DNA of 64,000 bases from Elizabethkingia sp. YR214. GTDB taxonomy: Bacteria > Bacteroidota > Bacteroidia > Flavobacteriales > Weeksellaceae. Positions 1-8,423 of the stretch are shown piece by piece. The stretch is from the NCBI RefSeq assembly GCF_003058195.1, contig NZ_QBUH01000004.1:310001-374000 (forward strand). The letters run 5' to 3'. Position numbers and translations under genes: made by a program. The notes beneath the pieces were generated by a model. That model did no database searches. It was not told the DNA's origin and worked only from the letters and a program-made list of their open reading frames with translations. The first letter of the stretch is position 1. Each line of letters opens with the position of its first letter.

Positions 1-1124
1 TTACCGAAAAATATGGCTATGCTGGGAGAGGATTGGTATTCCCTTATGCGGTAGCCAATTCCAACGGACCATTAGATATTACATCAGTCTCTAATCAGGC
101 ATGGCAGACATTCCGTTTGGTATATGATCAGGATGTTTTCAACCAGATGGGAGCCTTAGGGTTTGTTATGGGGAACAATAAAGATTCTTTTATAGAAATA
201 GGCTTTAATAATCCTAATGATGCTTTCGATGAAGTAAGAATACTAAACGATAAGCAAATGGCAGGGGAGAGTTTTACTATTTATGAAACCAGTGCTCCTC
301 TTAATTCTTATGTTGGCAAAAGGAAGACTATTGTATCATATACAGTCCAGCAGGGAGAAACTTTTCCGGAACTGGCTGCAAAATTTAATACAACAACTAC
401 AAGGTTAGCTCAGCTAAATGGAAATGGAATTAAATTCCCACAGCCCGGACAGGTGATAAAAGCGGAACAGACAGAACCTGATTTTAATCCCGATTTTGAA
501 CAAAAATTGGCCATAGCAGGGCAAGGGAAGTATACGGAAGGAGAAACTGTTTTTAATTATCCAAAAGCAACAAGGAACTTTCTGATGCGTACAAATGCTT
601 CTAAAGGAAACATTTTATATGGTTTTCAGTTCCTTCGAAAAAATGCTGCTTCAGGTATTATTTTCAATAGTGTAGGGGTGAATGGAGCTACTTATGCTGA
701 CTTTTTAAAATATCCGCTGCAGCTGGAAGAGCTGAAGCAGGTAAATCCGGATGTGGTTATGATTTCGCTGGGAACAAATGAATCTTTGAGTACTGTTACA
801 AAAGAAGAATTCCAAAAGAGTGCACAAGATCTGATACAAGCTTTCAGAAAAGATAATCCTGCATTACCCATTCTTTTGATCTCTCCTACAGATAATAAAC
901 TAAAAGGGGATCGTATACAAGAAATTGTTTCATGGATAAAAGAAATAAGCACTCAGAATAATACCGCTTTTCTGAGTATGTACGATGCTACAGGGGGAAG
1001 AGGTTACTTTGTTAGGTCTTTAGCCAGAAAAGAAGCCAATGGAGATGGGGTTCATTTTCTGAAGCCTGGATATACCCAACAAGCAGAAATGATCTGGAAG
1101 GCGCTGAATGAAGCCTTAAAATAA
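1..1124 (+). CDS. SGNH/GDSL hydrolase with LysM domain, 5'-truncated by window edge
   Basis: The frame is open to the left edge: codons from base 3 read in frame into the first TTG at 33, so the true start lies outside the window. A LysM-like segment (about residues 100-145 counted from base 33, with YTVQQGETFPELAAKFN and ending QPGQVIKA) precedes an SGNH-hydrolase region. Block III (ISLGTNES) and the terminal DGVH motif carrying the Asp-His pair are visible. The GDS block is not obvious, although GFQFLR in the right region may replace it. LysM suggests peptidoglycan binding, so a role in cell-wall or envelope ester hydrolysis is inferred. A second SGNH protein lies nearby on the other strand with an MBOAT acyltransferase, which suggests a shared O-acylation theme. 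Family confident, substrate unknown. Confidence 0.75.
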   Translation, partial: TEKYGYAGRGLVFPYAVANSNGPLDITSVSNQAWQTFRLVYDQDVFNQMGALGFVMGNNKDSFIEIGFNNPNDAFDEVRILNDKQMAGESFTIYETSAPLNSYVGKRKTIVSYTVQQGETFPELAAKFNTTTTRLAQLNGNGIKFPQPGQVIKAEQTEPDFNPDFEQKLAIAGQGKYTEGETVFNYPKATRNFLMRTNASKGNILYGFQFLRKNAASGIIFNSVGVNGATYADFLKYPLQLEELKQVNPDVVMISLGTNESLSTVTKEEFQKSAQDLIQAFRKDNPALPILLISPTDNKLKGDRIQEIVSWIKEISTQNNTAFLSMYDATGGRGYFVRSLARKEANGDGVHFLKPGYTQQAEMIWKALNEALK

Positions 1125-1126
1125 GT

Positions 1127-1250
1127 TAGAATTTAGAATTACGAAGTACGATCTATAAATATAAAAACAGCCTGTTTCATTTTGAAACAGGCTGTTTTTA
1201 TATTTTAAATTTAGAAGTGAAAATTTCGTACTTCTAATTTCTGACTTCGT
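1127..1250. repeat. Degenerate inverted repeat flanking the terminator
   Basis: Imperfect copies of a TAGAATTACGAAGTACGA-type motif lie on the left (about 1133-1152) and in inverted orientation on the right (about 1227-1250), around the terminator hairpin. They could extend the stem or be remnants of a dispersed intergenic repeat. No coding potential was seen. Confidence 0.35.
1161..1203. terminator. Bidirectional intrinsic terminator
   Basis: The near-perfect inverted repeat AAAAACAGCCTGTTTCA / TGAAACAGGCTGTTTTT has a 3-nt loop and A/T tracts on both sides. It sits between the convergent SGNH and FKBP genes, so it can serve both strands. Confidence 0.85.
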
Positions 1251-1253
1251 ACT

Positions 1254-1688
1254 TTATTTAATTCCTAAAAGCTCTACTTCGAAAATCAAAGTACTGTTAG
1301 GTCCTATTTCTTTTGAAATTTGCTCGTTTCCGTATGCTAAATGTGGCGGAATAACCAATTTCCATTTGCTGCCTGTAGACATTAGCTGTAAAGCCTCAGT
1401 CCATCCTTCAATAACTCTGTTTAAAGGAAACGTAGCTGGCTTTCTTCTTTCTACAGAACTGTCGAAAACCTGACCAGTGATCGTTGTACCATGATAATGG
1501 CAAATAACAGAATCTTTAACACCAGGCTTTTTTCCTTCAGAAGCTTCTAATATTTCATACTGAAGGCCACTTTCCAAGGTTACAACACCTTCTTTTGCTC
1601 CAAATTCAGCCTGAAATTCCTGACCTTCTTTTAGATTCTTCTCAGCTAAAGCTTTCTTCTTTTTCGATAATAAATCTGCTACGCCCAT
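1254..1688 (-). CDS. FKBP-type peptidyl-prolyl cis-trans isomerase
   Basis: This 144-residue protein has a short charged N-terminal helical lead (1-45) followed by one FKBP domain (about 46-144). It shows the typical VICHYHGTTITGQVFDSS, VIEGWTEALQLM and IPPHLAYG blocks and ends in the LIFEVELLGIK strand. It should catalyse prolyl isomerisation and assist folding. No signal peptide is visible, so a cytoplasmic site is likely; the layout resembles FklB/Mip-type proteins without the secretion signal. It is a single gene on the minus strand, ending against the bidirectional terminator. Confidence 0.92.
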   Translation of the reverse strand: MGVADLLSKKKKALAEKNLKEGQEFQAEFGAKEGVVTLESGLQYEILEASEGKKPGVKDSVICHYHGTTITGQVFDSSVERRKPATFPLNRVIEGWTEALQLMSTGSKWKLVIPPHLAYGNEQISKEIGPNSTLIFEVELLGIK

Positions 1689-1757
1689 ATTTTTATTTTT
1701 TTAGACTGCGAATTTAGTGAAAAACAATTAATCAATTAGAACTATAAATATATACAG

Positions 1758-2561
1758 CTATTCCTCTAATTTTCTTTTAACATTGGTTTTTGTAAGCTGA
1801 GCACTATCTGTTATATTTCTTAAAAAGCCTATTAATTCGTATGAAACAGTAGGAGGAAACATTGATTTGAAATACTTTCGAATACCATTATAGTATAATA
1901 TAATAGTTCGTATAGGAGCATCTGCTCCCAAGATATCTGGAAATTCCCAAGATCTTATATTAGACGTTTCCAATATTTTTAATAAGTTATTATATTCTTT
2001 TTGGGTTAGTTTTCCTTCAAACTGTCCATTTTTTGAAGAGTCAGAATAATGTTTTATATCTAAATAGATATTTCTGTCTTTATCGATTTCTAAAGCTATT
2101 ATAGGGCAAGTACCATAACATCTGGTAGAATGAAAAATAACTTTTTCAAAGCTTATGGATTTGTCAATATTATATTCTTGTTTTACAAACTTTATAGATT
2201 CCTTTGTATTAAAGAATTTTTGGGATAAAGAATCCAAGGGCTTTAAAATTAAAAATGCTTTATCTACATTTTCAATTTTGAAATCATGCTTTTCTAAATG
2301 CTCTACTTTGTAGTCTTCTCTAGAACTAGTATATACTGAATAAAAGCGTAGAGTGTCTTTTTGAATTTTTATTTTTAATTGACTTTCCTTACTTATGGTA
2401 CTCATTACATTAAAATTATAATGTTCTCCTTTAATAGTTAGAACATCATTATTTTTTGAAATCCATGTACCATAAAGTTTTTCACTCTCTTGAGCATCTA
2501 TTTGTTTAAAAGCAAGAATAAAAATTAAAAATATAAATTTTAGTATTTGCTTCATTGTCAT
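1758..2561 (-). CDS. Exported DUF6438-type protein
   Basis: This 267-residue protein has an N-terminal signal peptide (hydrophobic residues 5-20, likely cleavage after IDAQ). The first half resembles a small lipocalin/META-like beta domain (LYGTWISKNNDVLTIKG). The second half carries the RCYGTCPIIALEID signature I associate with DUF6438, with two Cys four residues apart, near residues 148-153. Function is unknown. It is the last gene of a tight operon after the SGNH hydrolase and MBOAT genes, with only 8 nt to the MBOAT stop, so it may accompany the envelope O-acylation system or be a simple passenger. Confidence 0.7.
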   Translation of the reverse strand: MTMKQILKFIFLIFILAFKQIDAQESEKLYGTWISKNNDVLTIKGEHYNFNVMSTISKESQLKIKIQKDTLRFYSVYTSSREDYKVEHLEKHDFKIENVDKAFLILKPLDSLSQKFFNTKESIKFVKQEYNIDKSISFEKVIFHSTRCYGTCPIIALEIDKDRNIYLDIKHYSDSSKNGQFEGKLTQKEYNNLLKILETSNIRSWEFPDILGADAPIRTIILYYNGIRKYFKSMFPPTVSYELIGFLRNITDSAQLTKTNVKRKLEE

Positions 2562-2569
2562 TAAATATT

Positions 2570-4225
2570 TTAGAACTGCAGATAAATTGGTAATACCTGT
2601 TCAGATGACTTAAAGTAACCATATAGTATAAGGAAAGCAAAGAAGATGAGAATATAGTATGCCAAAGATACTTTACCAACTTTATCTATTACTTTATCTG
2701 CATAACCATCTGGTATAAAATGGATACACATTGCCAGAGCTATCATCCATAATACTTCCTTATAATTGTCGTAGAAAGGGCCCCAAACTCCGGCATCGAA
2801 GTTATAGAAGATCTGATGGATCATAGACATTGCAATGTCGAAATTTTCAGCTTTAAAGAAGATCCAGCAGAAACAGACAAAGTGGAAGGTTATAACAACC
2901 ATAATGGCGTTATACCATTTAGAATTATTAAATCCTGCAAAAGCCTTTCCGGTAAGCATCATCCATATTTTATGAATACCTAATGACACACCATGCATCG
3001 CACCCCAGATAATAAAGTTCCAGCTGGCACCATGCCAGAAACCACCTAGTAACATTGTTGTCAGTAAGTTGAAATTGGCAGCAATACCTTTTGGATTTTT
3101 ATTAATCAACGGTGGAAGAACAAAGATTAACAATAACATAGCTGAAACCCCGCCGGCCCACATATAGGATAGATGGAACAGATTAACAGACATCAGGAAA
3201 GTACCTGCCAGGAATAATACAACAAAGATATAAGAACCTACAGTTGCATTTCTGTTACCTCCTAGCGGGATATACAAATAATCTCTCAGCCATGAAGACA
3301 GGGAAATATGCCATCTTCTCCAGAATTCGGTAATACTCTTACTCTGATAAGGAGAAAGGAAGTTTGTCGGTATTTTAAAGCCTAACCACAATGCAACACC
3401 TATTGCAACATCACTATAACCACTAAAGTCACAGTAAATAACCATCGCATAGCCGTATACTGCAAAAAGGTTTTCTACACCGGCATGCAAGGATGGATTA
3501 TCGAATATATAATTAACCAGGTTAAGCGTAATATAATCCGATATGACAAGTTTTTTTATCAGACCTGAAATAATGAGGTAAAATCCTTTTGCAAAGTCCC
3601 TTTCCGATATAACATAAGATTGGTTAATCTGCGGTACAAAGTCATGCGCCCGTACAATTGGCCCCATCACAAGTTTTGGGAAGAAGGATAGGAATAATAA
3701 ATAATCTGAAAACTTCGTAGCAGGTTTAAACTCGCCACGGTATACATCCAATGTATAACTAAGGTTTTCGAAAGTATAAAAAGAGATCCCTACAGGTAAT
3801 AAAATATTCAGGGGGTTGAATCCTGTATGGAATAATTCGTTGGATACATTAATAAAGAAATTGGTATACTTAAAATAGAAAAGCATTCCAAGGTTGAAGA
3901 CTATACTACAGATAAGTAATATGGTCTTTTTCTTCTTATCCGGTGTTTTGTATATAGCATTAGAGAGAACAAAGTCTACAATAGCAGACAGTATTACCAG
4001 TAATACAAAGGCTCCACTCGCTTTATAGAAAAAGTAAAGCGAGAAGAAACAAAACATATATCTTCTGGGCTTAGGATATTTTCTAAGAAAATAAAACAGA
4101 ACAATAAATAAAAAGAAGAAATAAACGAAAAATCCATTATTAAAAAGCAAAGGATTCTCTTTGTCATATAAAAACTGATGAAGGAAGGCTCCTAAATCGA
4201 AATCAGCCAGTAATTTCTCAAACAT
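2570..4225 (-). CDS. MBOAT-family O-acyltransferase (AlgI/DltB-like)
   Basis: This 551-residue polytopic membrane protein has about ten or more hydrophobic segments. It shows the MBOAT hallmarks: RRWHISLSSWLRDYLYIPLGG near the middle and GGFWHGASWNFIIWGAMHG with the conserved catalytic His, as in AlgI and DltB/PatA. It should move acyl (probably acetyl) groups across the membrane onto a surface polymer. The gene starts 9 nt after the SGNH hydrolase stop, matching the usual pairing of an MBOAT with an SGNH partner. The acceptor (peptidoglycan, LPS O-antigen, capsule) cannot be told from sequence. Confidence 0.93.
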   Translation of the reverse strand: MFEKLLADFDLGAFLHQFLYDKENPLLFNNGFFVYFFFLFIVLFYFLRKYPKPRRYMFCFFSLYFFYKASGAFVLLVILSAIVDFVLSNAIYKTPDKKKKTILLICSIVFNLGMLFYFKYTNFFINVSNELFHTGFNPLNILLPVGISFYTFENLSYTLDVYRGEFKPATKFSDYLLFLSFFPKLVMGPIVRAHDFVPQINQSYVISERDFAKGFYLIISGLIKKLVISDYITLNLVNYIFDNPSLHAGVENLFAVYGYAMVIYCDFSGYSDVAIGVALWLGFKIPTNFLSPYQSKSITEFWRRWHISLSSWLRDYLYIPLGGNRNATVGSYIFVVLFLAGTFLMSVNLFHLSYMWAGGVSAMLLLIFVLPPLINKNPKGIAANFNLLTTMLLGGFWHGASWNFIIWGAMHGVSLGIHKIWMMLTGKAFAGFNNSKWYNAIMVVITFHFVCFCWIFFKAENFDIAMSMIHQIFYNFDAGVWGPFYDNYKEVLWMIALAMCIHFIPDGYADKVIDKVGKVSLAYYILIFFAFLILYGYFKSSEQVLPIYLQF

Positions 4226-4234
4226 TTGTAGTGC

Positions 4235-5566
4235 TTATTTTTTCTTTAAATACTTTTTATAATCATTCTGGATAGCATGGTAGATTTTTTCTGCCAGTAT
4301 ATCAGCTCCTTTACCATTCGGATGGACATAATCTTTATTAGCCAGTGGAGGAGTTTCATTTGCCCATTTTACAATAGAGTTGGTCCCACCCATAGATTCA
4401 AACTGATTGTAGAATGTAAATCCGTTTTCAATAGCTAATTGAGCCTGTGTCTCCAATAGGTTAGGCAATCCTTTTGCTGTTTTATAAGCACCATCATATC
4501 GGAAAGCTCTGTCCGCAGAACTTACGACAAGGAAATCGGCATCGGAAAAACCATTTTTTAATTTAGCCAGAACCGGCTTCATTAATTTAGCATAGTAGCT
4601 ATAATCAGTATCGTTAGGACGGAAAAGAAGATTCACCCCGTACTGAAGTACAATAAGGTCGTAGTGATTATTTTCCTGGATAGCTTTAATAAAGTCTTCA
4701 TCCAGTTTGTTCAGTTCCACACCGGTAATACCTCTGAAAGAGAAGTTATCTACAAAGATACCTTTCTGGCTTTCGAAACTTACACCATATATAGGTGTAG
4801 ATCCTGCATTACCTTTTAGTTTTATCTGGTGGGAAGAATCGGTAATAGATTCTTTATTTACACTTGCGTTTCCGCCAAGGCTAAGCTCTGTACCATTTAC
4901 AGATACACTTCCGCCTCCTCTTCCGTAAATAACAGATTTGGTAATAGGTGTAGCTAAAGAATCATTTTTAATAGTATTATCGGTATAAGAACCAGAACCA
5001 TCTCCGGTAAAATAATGCCCGGAGAGGTACATATTGGTAGCTCCTTTGGTCTTAAAGCTGGTATCATTCCATCCGGATGCAGAAGTGGTTGCAGTTTGTC
5101 TGAACCCTGCCACATTAGAAGAAATAGGAAGATAACCTACACCATAACCTCCGTATTCCTGTTGTAATAGTTTACGTAATGTCTGGGTAAGTAAGTCACC
5201 TTCGATCATACTATCTCCAAAATAAGCAATTCGGATTTTTACATTTTCACCCTTTTTCAGCCTGTTCAGCTTCTCCATGAATTTAGGAAGCGAACTATGC
5301 TCACCCTTATTAAAATTGGTGATGAATTCAGGTTTTTTGTAAAGATCAAAATCCTGCTCTGTAGTTTCCTTTACATTTATTTTTGGCTGTGAAGCTAAAG
5401 AATCAGCTTTTTGCTTTTCCTTATTAGGGAAAACATCAGCAATTAAATTAATGCGGTCAAATGGTTCCCAGCTAAGGCTGAAAACCTTGAAAATTATGGA
5501 AACTAGTAGATAAATGAAAAAACATGCAGAGACTAACGCGAGTACTCTTTTATTTTGATTTTTCAA
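4235..5566 (-). CDS. Membrane-anchored SGNH hydrolase, partner of MBOAT
   Basis: This 443-residue protein has one N-terminal membrane segment (about 8-30), so the rest should be periplasmic. The SGNH motifs are present: IAYFGDSMIEGD (Ser119), a mid-chain QYGVN block with Asn, and a C-terminal DYVHPNGKG with Asp and His. Between blocks I and III is a long Gly/Ser-rich beta region (about 150-270), typical of SGNH proteins with an inserted carbohydrate-binding fold. It is the first gene of the SGNH-MBOAT-DUF6438 operon. By analogy with PatB and AlgJ/X it may finish acetyl transfer onto, or remove it from, a surface glycan. Confidence 0.82.
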   Translation of the reverse strand: MKNQNKRVLALVSACFFIYLLVSIIFKVFSLSWEPFDRINLIADVFPNKEKQKADSLASQPKINVKETTEQDFDLYKKPEFITNFNKGEHSSLPKFMEKLNRLKKGENVKIRIAYFGDSMIEGDLLTQTLRKLLQQEYGGYGVGYLPISSNVAGFRQTATTSASGWNDTSFKTKGATNMYLSGHYFTGDGSGSYTDNTIKNDSLATPITKSVIYGRGGGSVSVNGTELSLGGNASVNKESITDSSHQIKLKGNAGSTPIYGVSFESQKGIFVDNFSFRGITGVELNKLDEDFIKAIQENNHYDLIVLQYGVNLLFRPNDTDYSYYAKLMKPVLAKLKNGFSDADFLVVSSADRAFRYDGAYKTAKGLPNLLETQAQLAIENGFTFYNQFESMGGTNSIVKWANETPPLANKDYVHPNGKGADILAEKIYHAIQNDYKKYLKKK

Positions 5567-5610
5567 AGAATGTGTTTTAAATTATTAAATAGTATCTAGC
5601 AAACAGATGC

Positions 5611-5618
5611 CAAATATA
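5611..5618 (-). promoter_or_regulatory. TAnnTTTG -7 box for the SGNH-MBOAT-DUF6438 operon
   Basis: The minus strand reads TATATTTG, a full match to the Bacteroidota -7 consensus, about 45 nt before the SGNH start. No clear TTG -33 element was found at 19-21 nt. Confidence 0.5.
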
Positions 5619-5647
5619 AAAATAATTTTACACAAAACAGAGACATA

Positions 5648-6109
5648 TTAGTCTGAAAGTCCGAATTTGTTGATGATTGAGTTGATCCGTTGTTTCCAGG
5701 TTTCTGGTTGAGTGGAGTATCCTGCGGATGCGATCGCTTTGACCCAAGCGTTGTGATTGTCTGTCCCTTTTAGTTGGGAGTAGTATTTTTTTCTGGAAAG
5801 AAGATCACAGAATGCTCTGTAACTTTCTTTTACTGAATTGAAGCTTTTGTACTTAGAACTGTTGACTGTGTTTTTGCCTACAATACCGAAGTGGTTATTT
5901 AAAGCTTTACTGTTTTTACTTGTTCCACCTCCCGATTCTACGAAGGCTACTGCTAAAATAATCGAACTGGGTATACCATATTCTTTTGAAAGTGTCGCTG
6001 CCATGTCTTTATTCTCTTTGATGTAAGAATTCTGCGCTTTGGCATTGAATGAAATGAAAGTTAATACTAAACTTATGACGACTACTTTAATATTAATAAA
6101 ATGTTTCAT
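5648..6109 (-). CDS. Secreted glucosaminidase-domain (FlgJ-like) peptidoglycan hydrolase
   Basis: This 153-residue protein has a signal peptide (about 1-25, ending FNAKAQ). The rest is a minimal glucosaminidase domain of the GH73 kind: IPSSIILAVAFVESGGGTS contains the catalytic-type Glu, followed by NHFGI and the C-terminal YSTQPETWKQRINSIIN. It should cleave peptidoglycan glycan strands in the periplasm or outside the cell. No LysM or SH3 module is attached, so targeting must come from elsewhere. It is a single gene with its own promoter. Confidence 0.85.
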   Translation of the reverse strand: MKHFINIKVVVISLVLTFISFNAKAQNSYIKENKDMAATLSKEYGIPSSIILAVAFVESGGGTSKNSKALNNHFGIVGKNTVNSSKYKSFNSVKESYRAFCDLLSRKKYYSQLKGTDNHNAWVKAIASAGYSTQPETWKQRINSIINKFGLSD

Positions 6110-6127
6110 AAATATTAAATTTGAGTG

Positions 6128-6158
6128 CGAAGGTAGTTTTTCAAGTCTCCGGTCTCAA
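6128..6158 (-). promoter_or_regulatory. Promoter of the glucosaminidase gene
   Basis: On the minus strand TTG (6158-6156), a 20-nt spacer and TACCTTCG (6135-6128) fit the TTG-N19-21-TAnnTTTG layout with one mismatch. The inferred leader is about 15 nt. Confidence 0.55.
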
Positions 6159-6183
6159 ATTTTTAAGAAATTTTAACATTTTT

Positions 6184-6966
6184 TCAGGGTTCTTTGTACT
6201 CTATTTTCTTTTTTTTGTTAAAAATTTTAACATTTATTTTGTTATGTAATACATTTAATTCGATAAATGATTGATTATCAAGGCATTTTCGATCCGAGCA
6301 TCCTGACGTTTTGTACACACCCGGCTCTGCTTGGACGATTGGAGTCTCTTCTCTGAAATTTTTTATGAAGTCAGGATAAGCATCTTTTAATAATTTTTCT
6401 AATCTGTTTTTTATAATTGGGTGATTAAAAAATCCGGCTTCTTTTGGATACTCATTTTCAAAGTTTTTCAAGAAAAATAGTTCCGGTTTCTTTCCATTTC
6501 CGGGTACAGCTGTAAGAATATGTGTGTAAACCTTAGGTAAATGATTTCCTTTGATTCCGAGATTAGAAATAATACTTTTTACGTCAGTATCATAATTAAT
6601 CTTCATTTTTTCTCCGTTGAAGTTTAAATACAGATCATCTTTCTGATGCTCATATTCAAACGGAACAACAAGCACATATCCATTATAGGTCCCTTTGGAA
6701 GTTACTGAGTAATAAGCAATTCCATTTTTGTCGTACGCCGCAAAATTAACCTCATAATTCTTAGATCTGTTCAGTTTAGTGATATTGATCTCATGCTGAA
6801 TATTAAGGTCGTTTTTAGCTACAAACTTTCCGGTAATGATCTGGTCATTAATGCCGTGCACCACATTGTTTCTCAGGAAATCAGCTTCCTGAGGGGCTGT
6901 CTTACAGGCAGTGAAAGTTGTACATAAGATAAATGAAAAAGCTATATAGGTAACTTTTCTCATCAT
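6184..6966 (-). CDS. Putative lipoprotein of unknown function
   Basis: The frame can be opened further upstream at 6999, but starting at the ATG pair at 6966/6963 leaves a clean lipoprotein signal: MMRK, a hydrophobic stretch, then the lipobox-like FTAC with Lys following. A TATTATTG box at 6988-6981 sits between the two candidate starts, which also favours the inner one. The mature part (about 240 residues) has no motif I recognise. It is rich in beta-type segments and has two close cysteines (SGCSDRKC) near the C-terminus that could form a disulfide. It lies downstream of the acyltransferase terminator, so it is probably transcribed alone. Confidence 0.6.
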   Translation of the reverse strand: MMRKVTYIAFSFILCTTFTACKTAPQEADFLRNNVVHGINDQIITGKFVAKNDLNIQHEINITKLNRSKNYEVNFAAYDKNGIAYYSVTSKGTYNGYVLVVPFEYEHQKDDLYLNFNGEKMKINYDTDVKSIISNLGIKGNHLPKVYTHILTAVPGNGKKPELFFLKNFENEYPKEAGFFNHPIIKNRLEKLLKDAYPDFIKNFREETPIVQAEPGVYKTSGCSDRKCLDNQSFIELNVLHNKINVKIFNKKKKIEYKEP

Positions 6967-7025
6967 TGAGATATATACTGCAATAATAGCATTTTTCATC
7001 GAAATAATAATAGTTTTAAGGCATG

Positions 7026-7056
7026 AAAAAAGCTGAAAGTATACTTTCAGCTTTTT
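7026..7056 (-). terminator. Intrinsic terminator after the acyltransferase gene
   Basis: The palindrome AAAAAGCTGAAAGTA / TACTTTCAGCTTTTT lies just past the stop codon at 7078 and is followed by T-rich sequence on the minus strand. Confidence 0.85.
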
Positions 7057-7077
7057 ATATTGAATTATAGCTTACTA

Positions 7078-8349
7078 TTAAATAGGCTTGAAACTTAGTC
7101 CTTGTTCTTGTAAAAGCTTCTGCTCCTGCTCTTTATAGTATCCGCTAACCAATTTGTCGTGGATAGCTTCAAAAGCAGCAAGTGTTTCATTGATTTCAGC
7201 ATCTGTATGAGAAGCGGTAGGAATAAGTCTTAAAAGGATCATTCCTTTAGGAATTACCGGATATACAACAACAGAAGTAAATATACGGTAGTTCTCTCTA
7301 AGATCTTTAACCAATAAGGTAGCCTCTACAGGAGTTCCCTGCATCATAACAGGAGTTACACATGTATTGGTATCACCTATGTTAAAGCCTCTGTCTTTTA
7401 ATCCTTTTTGTAATTTATTTACATTTTCCCAAAGCTTAGCCTTTATTTCCGGTCTGGTTCTCAGTAGTTCCAATCTTTTTAATCCTCCAATTACCATAGG
7501 CATTGTAAGAGACTTCGCAAAGATCTGCGAACGAAGATTAAACTTCAGATAACGGATAATTTCTTTATCTCCTGCTAAAAATGCACCAAAACCAGCCATA
7601 GACTTAGCAAAAGTAGAGAAGTATACATCAATCTGATCCTGACATCCCTGTTCTTCACCTGCTCCAGCCCCAGTTTTACCTAAAGTACCAAAACCATGAG
7701 CATCATCTACTAATAGGCGGAAGTTGTATTTGGATTTTAATTCGCAGATCTCTTTAATTTTTCCCTGCTGTCCCCTCATACCAAAAACCCCCTCAGTAAT
7801 TACTAAAATACCACCATTATTTTCCTGTGCTACTTTAGTCGCTCTTTGAAGATTTTTTTCAAGACTTTCCATATCATTGTGCTTGTATGTAAATCTCTTA
7901 CCAGAATGTAGTCTTACACCGTCTACAATACAAGCATGAGAATCCATATCATATACAATAACATCATTTCTGTTTACCAGGGCATCTATAGTAGAAACCA
8001 TTCCCTGATATCCGAAATTCAATAGATATGCGCTTTCTTTTTGAACGAATTCAGCGAGTTCTTTTTCCAGCTGAAGGTGCTGGTCAGTTTCTCCGGACAT
8101 TGCTCTTGCGCCCATAGGATAGAACATTCCATACTCTGCAGCAGCTTTTGCATCAGCTTCTTTTACTTCCGGATGATTACATAATCCTAAATAATCATTA
8201 GCACTCCAAAAGATAACCTCTTTTCCCTGAAACTGCATTCTTGGACCGATAGGTCCTTCTAGTCTTGGGAAAATAAAGTAACCTTCTCCATAATCGGCAA
8301 ATTGCCCTAATGGACCTGGATTTTGCTTGATTCTTTCAAAAATATCCAT
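7078..8349 (-). CDS. Alpha-oxoamine synthase; probable cysteate C-fatty-acyltransferase (sulfonolipid synthesis)
   Basis: This 423-residue fold-type I PLP enzyme belongs to the serine palmitoyltransferase/AONS/KBL family. Visible are the DSHAC ring-stacking His138, the VDDAHGFG cofactor motif (Asp215/216, His218) and the Schiff-base lysine in STFAKSMAGFG (Lys249). The family joins an amino acid to an acyl thioester with decarboxylation. The neighbour just upstream is a cysteine-synthase-like enzyme. In Flavobacterium, Chryseobacterium and Alistipes a serine-palmitoyltransferase homologue is known to condense cysteate with an acyl donor to make capnine precursors (CFAT/SulA). The pairing is why I prefer that role to serine palmitoyltransferase or KBL. 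Family certain; substrate inferred. Confidence 0.72.
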   Translation of the reverse strand: MDIFERIKQNPGPLGQFADYGEGYFIFPRLEGPIGPRMQFQGKEVIFWSANDYLGLCNHPEVKEADAKAAAEYGMFYPMGARAMSGETDQHLQLEKELAEFVQKESAYLLNFGYQGMVSTIDALVNRNDVIVYDMDSHACIVDGVRLHSGKRFTYKHNDMESLEKNLQRATKVAQENNGGILVITEGVFGMRGQQGKIKEICELKSKYNFRLLVDDAHGFGTLGKTGAGAGEEQGCQDQIDVYFSTFAKSMAGFGAFLAGDKEIIRYLKFNLRSQIFAKSLTMPMVIGGLKRLELLRTRPEIKAKLWENVNKLQKGLKDRGFNIGDTNTCVTPVMMQGTPVEATLLVKDLRENYRIFTSVVVYPVIPKGMILLRLIPTASHTDAEINETLAAFEAIHDKLVSGYYKEQEQKLLQEQGLSFKPI

Positions 8350-8374
8350 TTAATTGTGGTTTTTTATTAAAAAG

Positions 8375-8397
8375 TCTCCCGATGTAGTATCGGGAGA
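8375..8397 (-). terminator. Hairpin between cysteate synthase and acyltransferase genes
   Basis: TCTCCCGAT / ATCGGGAGA is a perfect 9-bp stem with a 5-nt loop. On the minus strand it is followed by CTTTTTAATAAAAAA, like an intrinsic terminator, and it ends only about 25 nt before the next start. It may attenuate read-through or act as a partial terminator. Confidence 0.65.
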
Positions 8398-8423
8398 AAA
8401 GTTATATTAAATTATTACAATAA

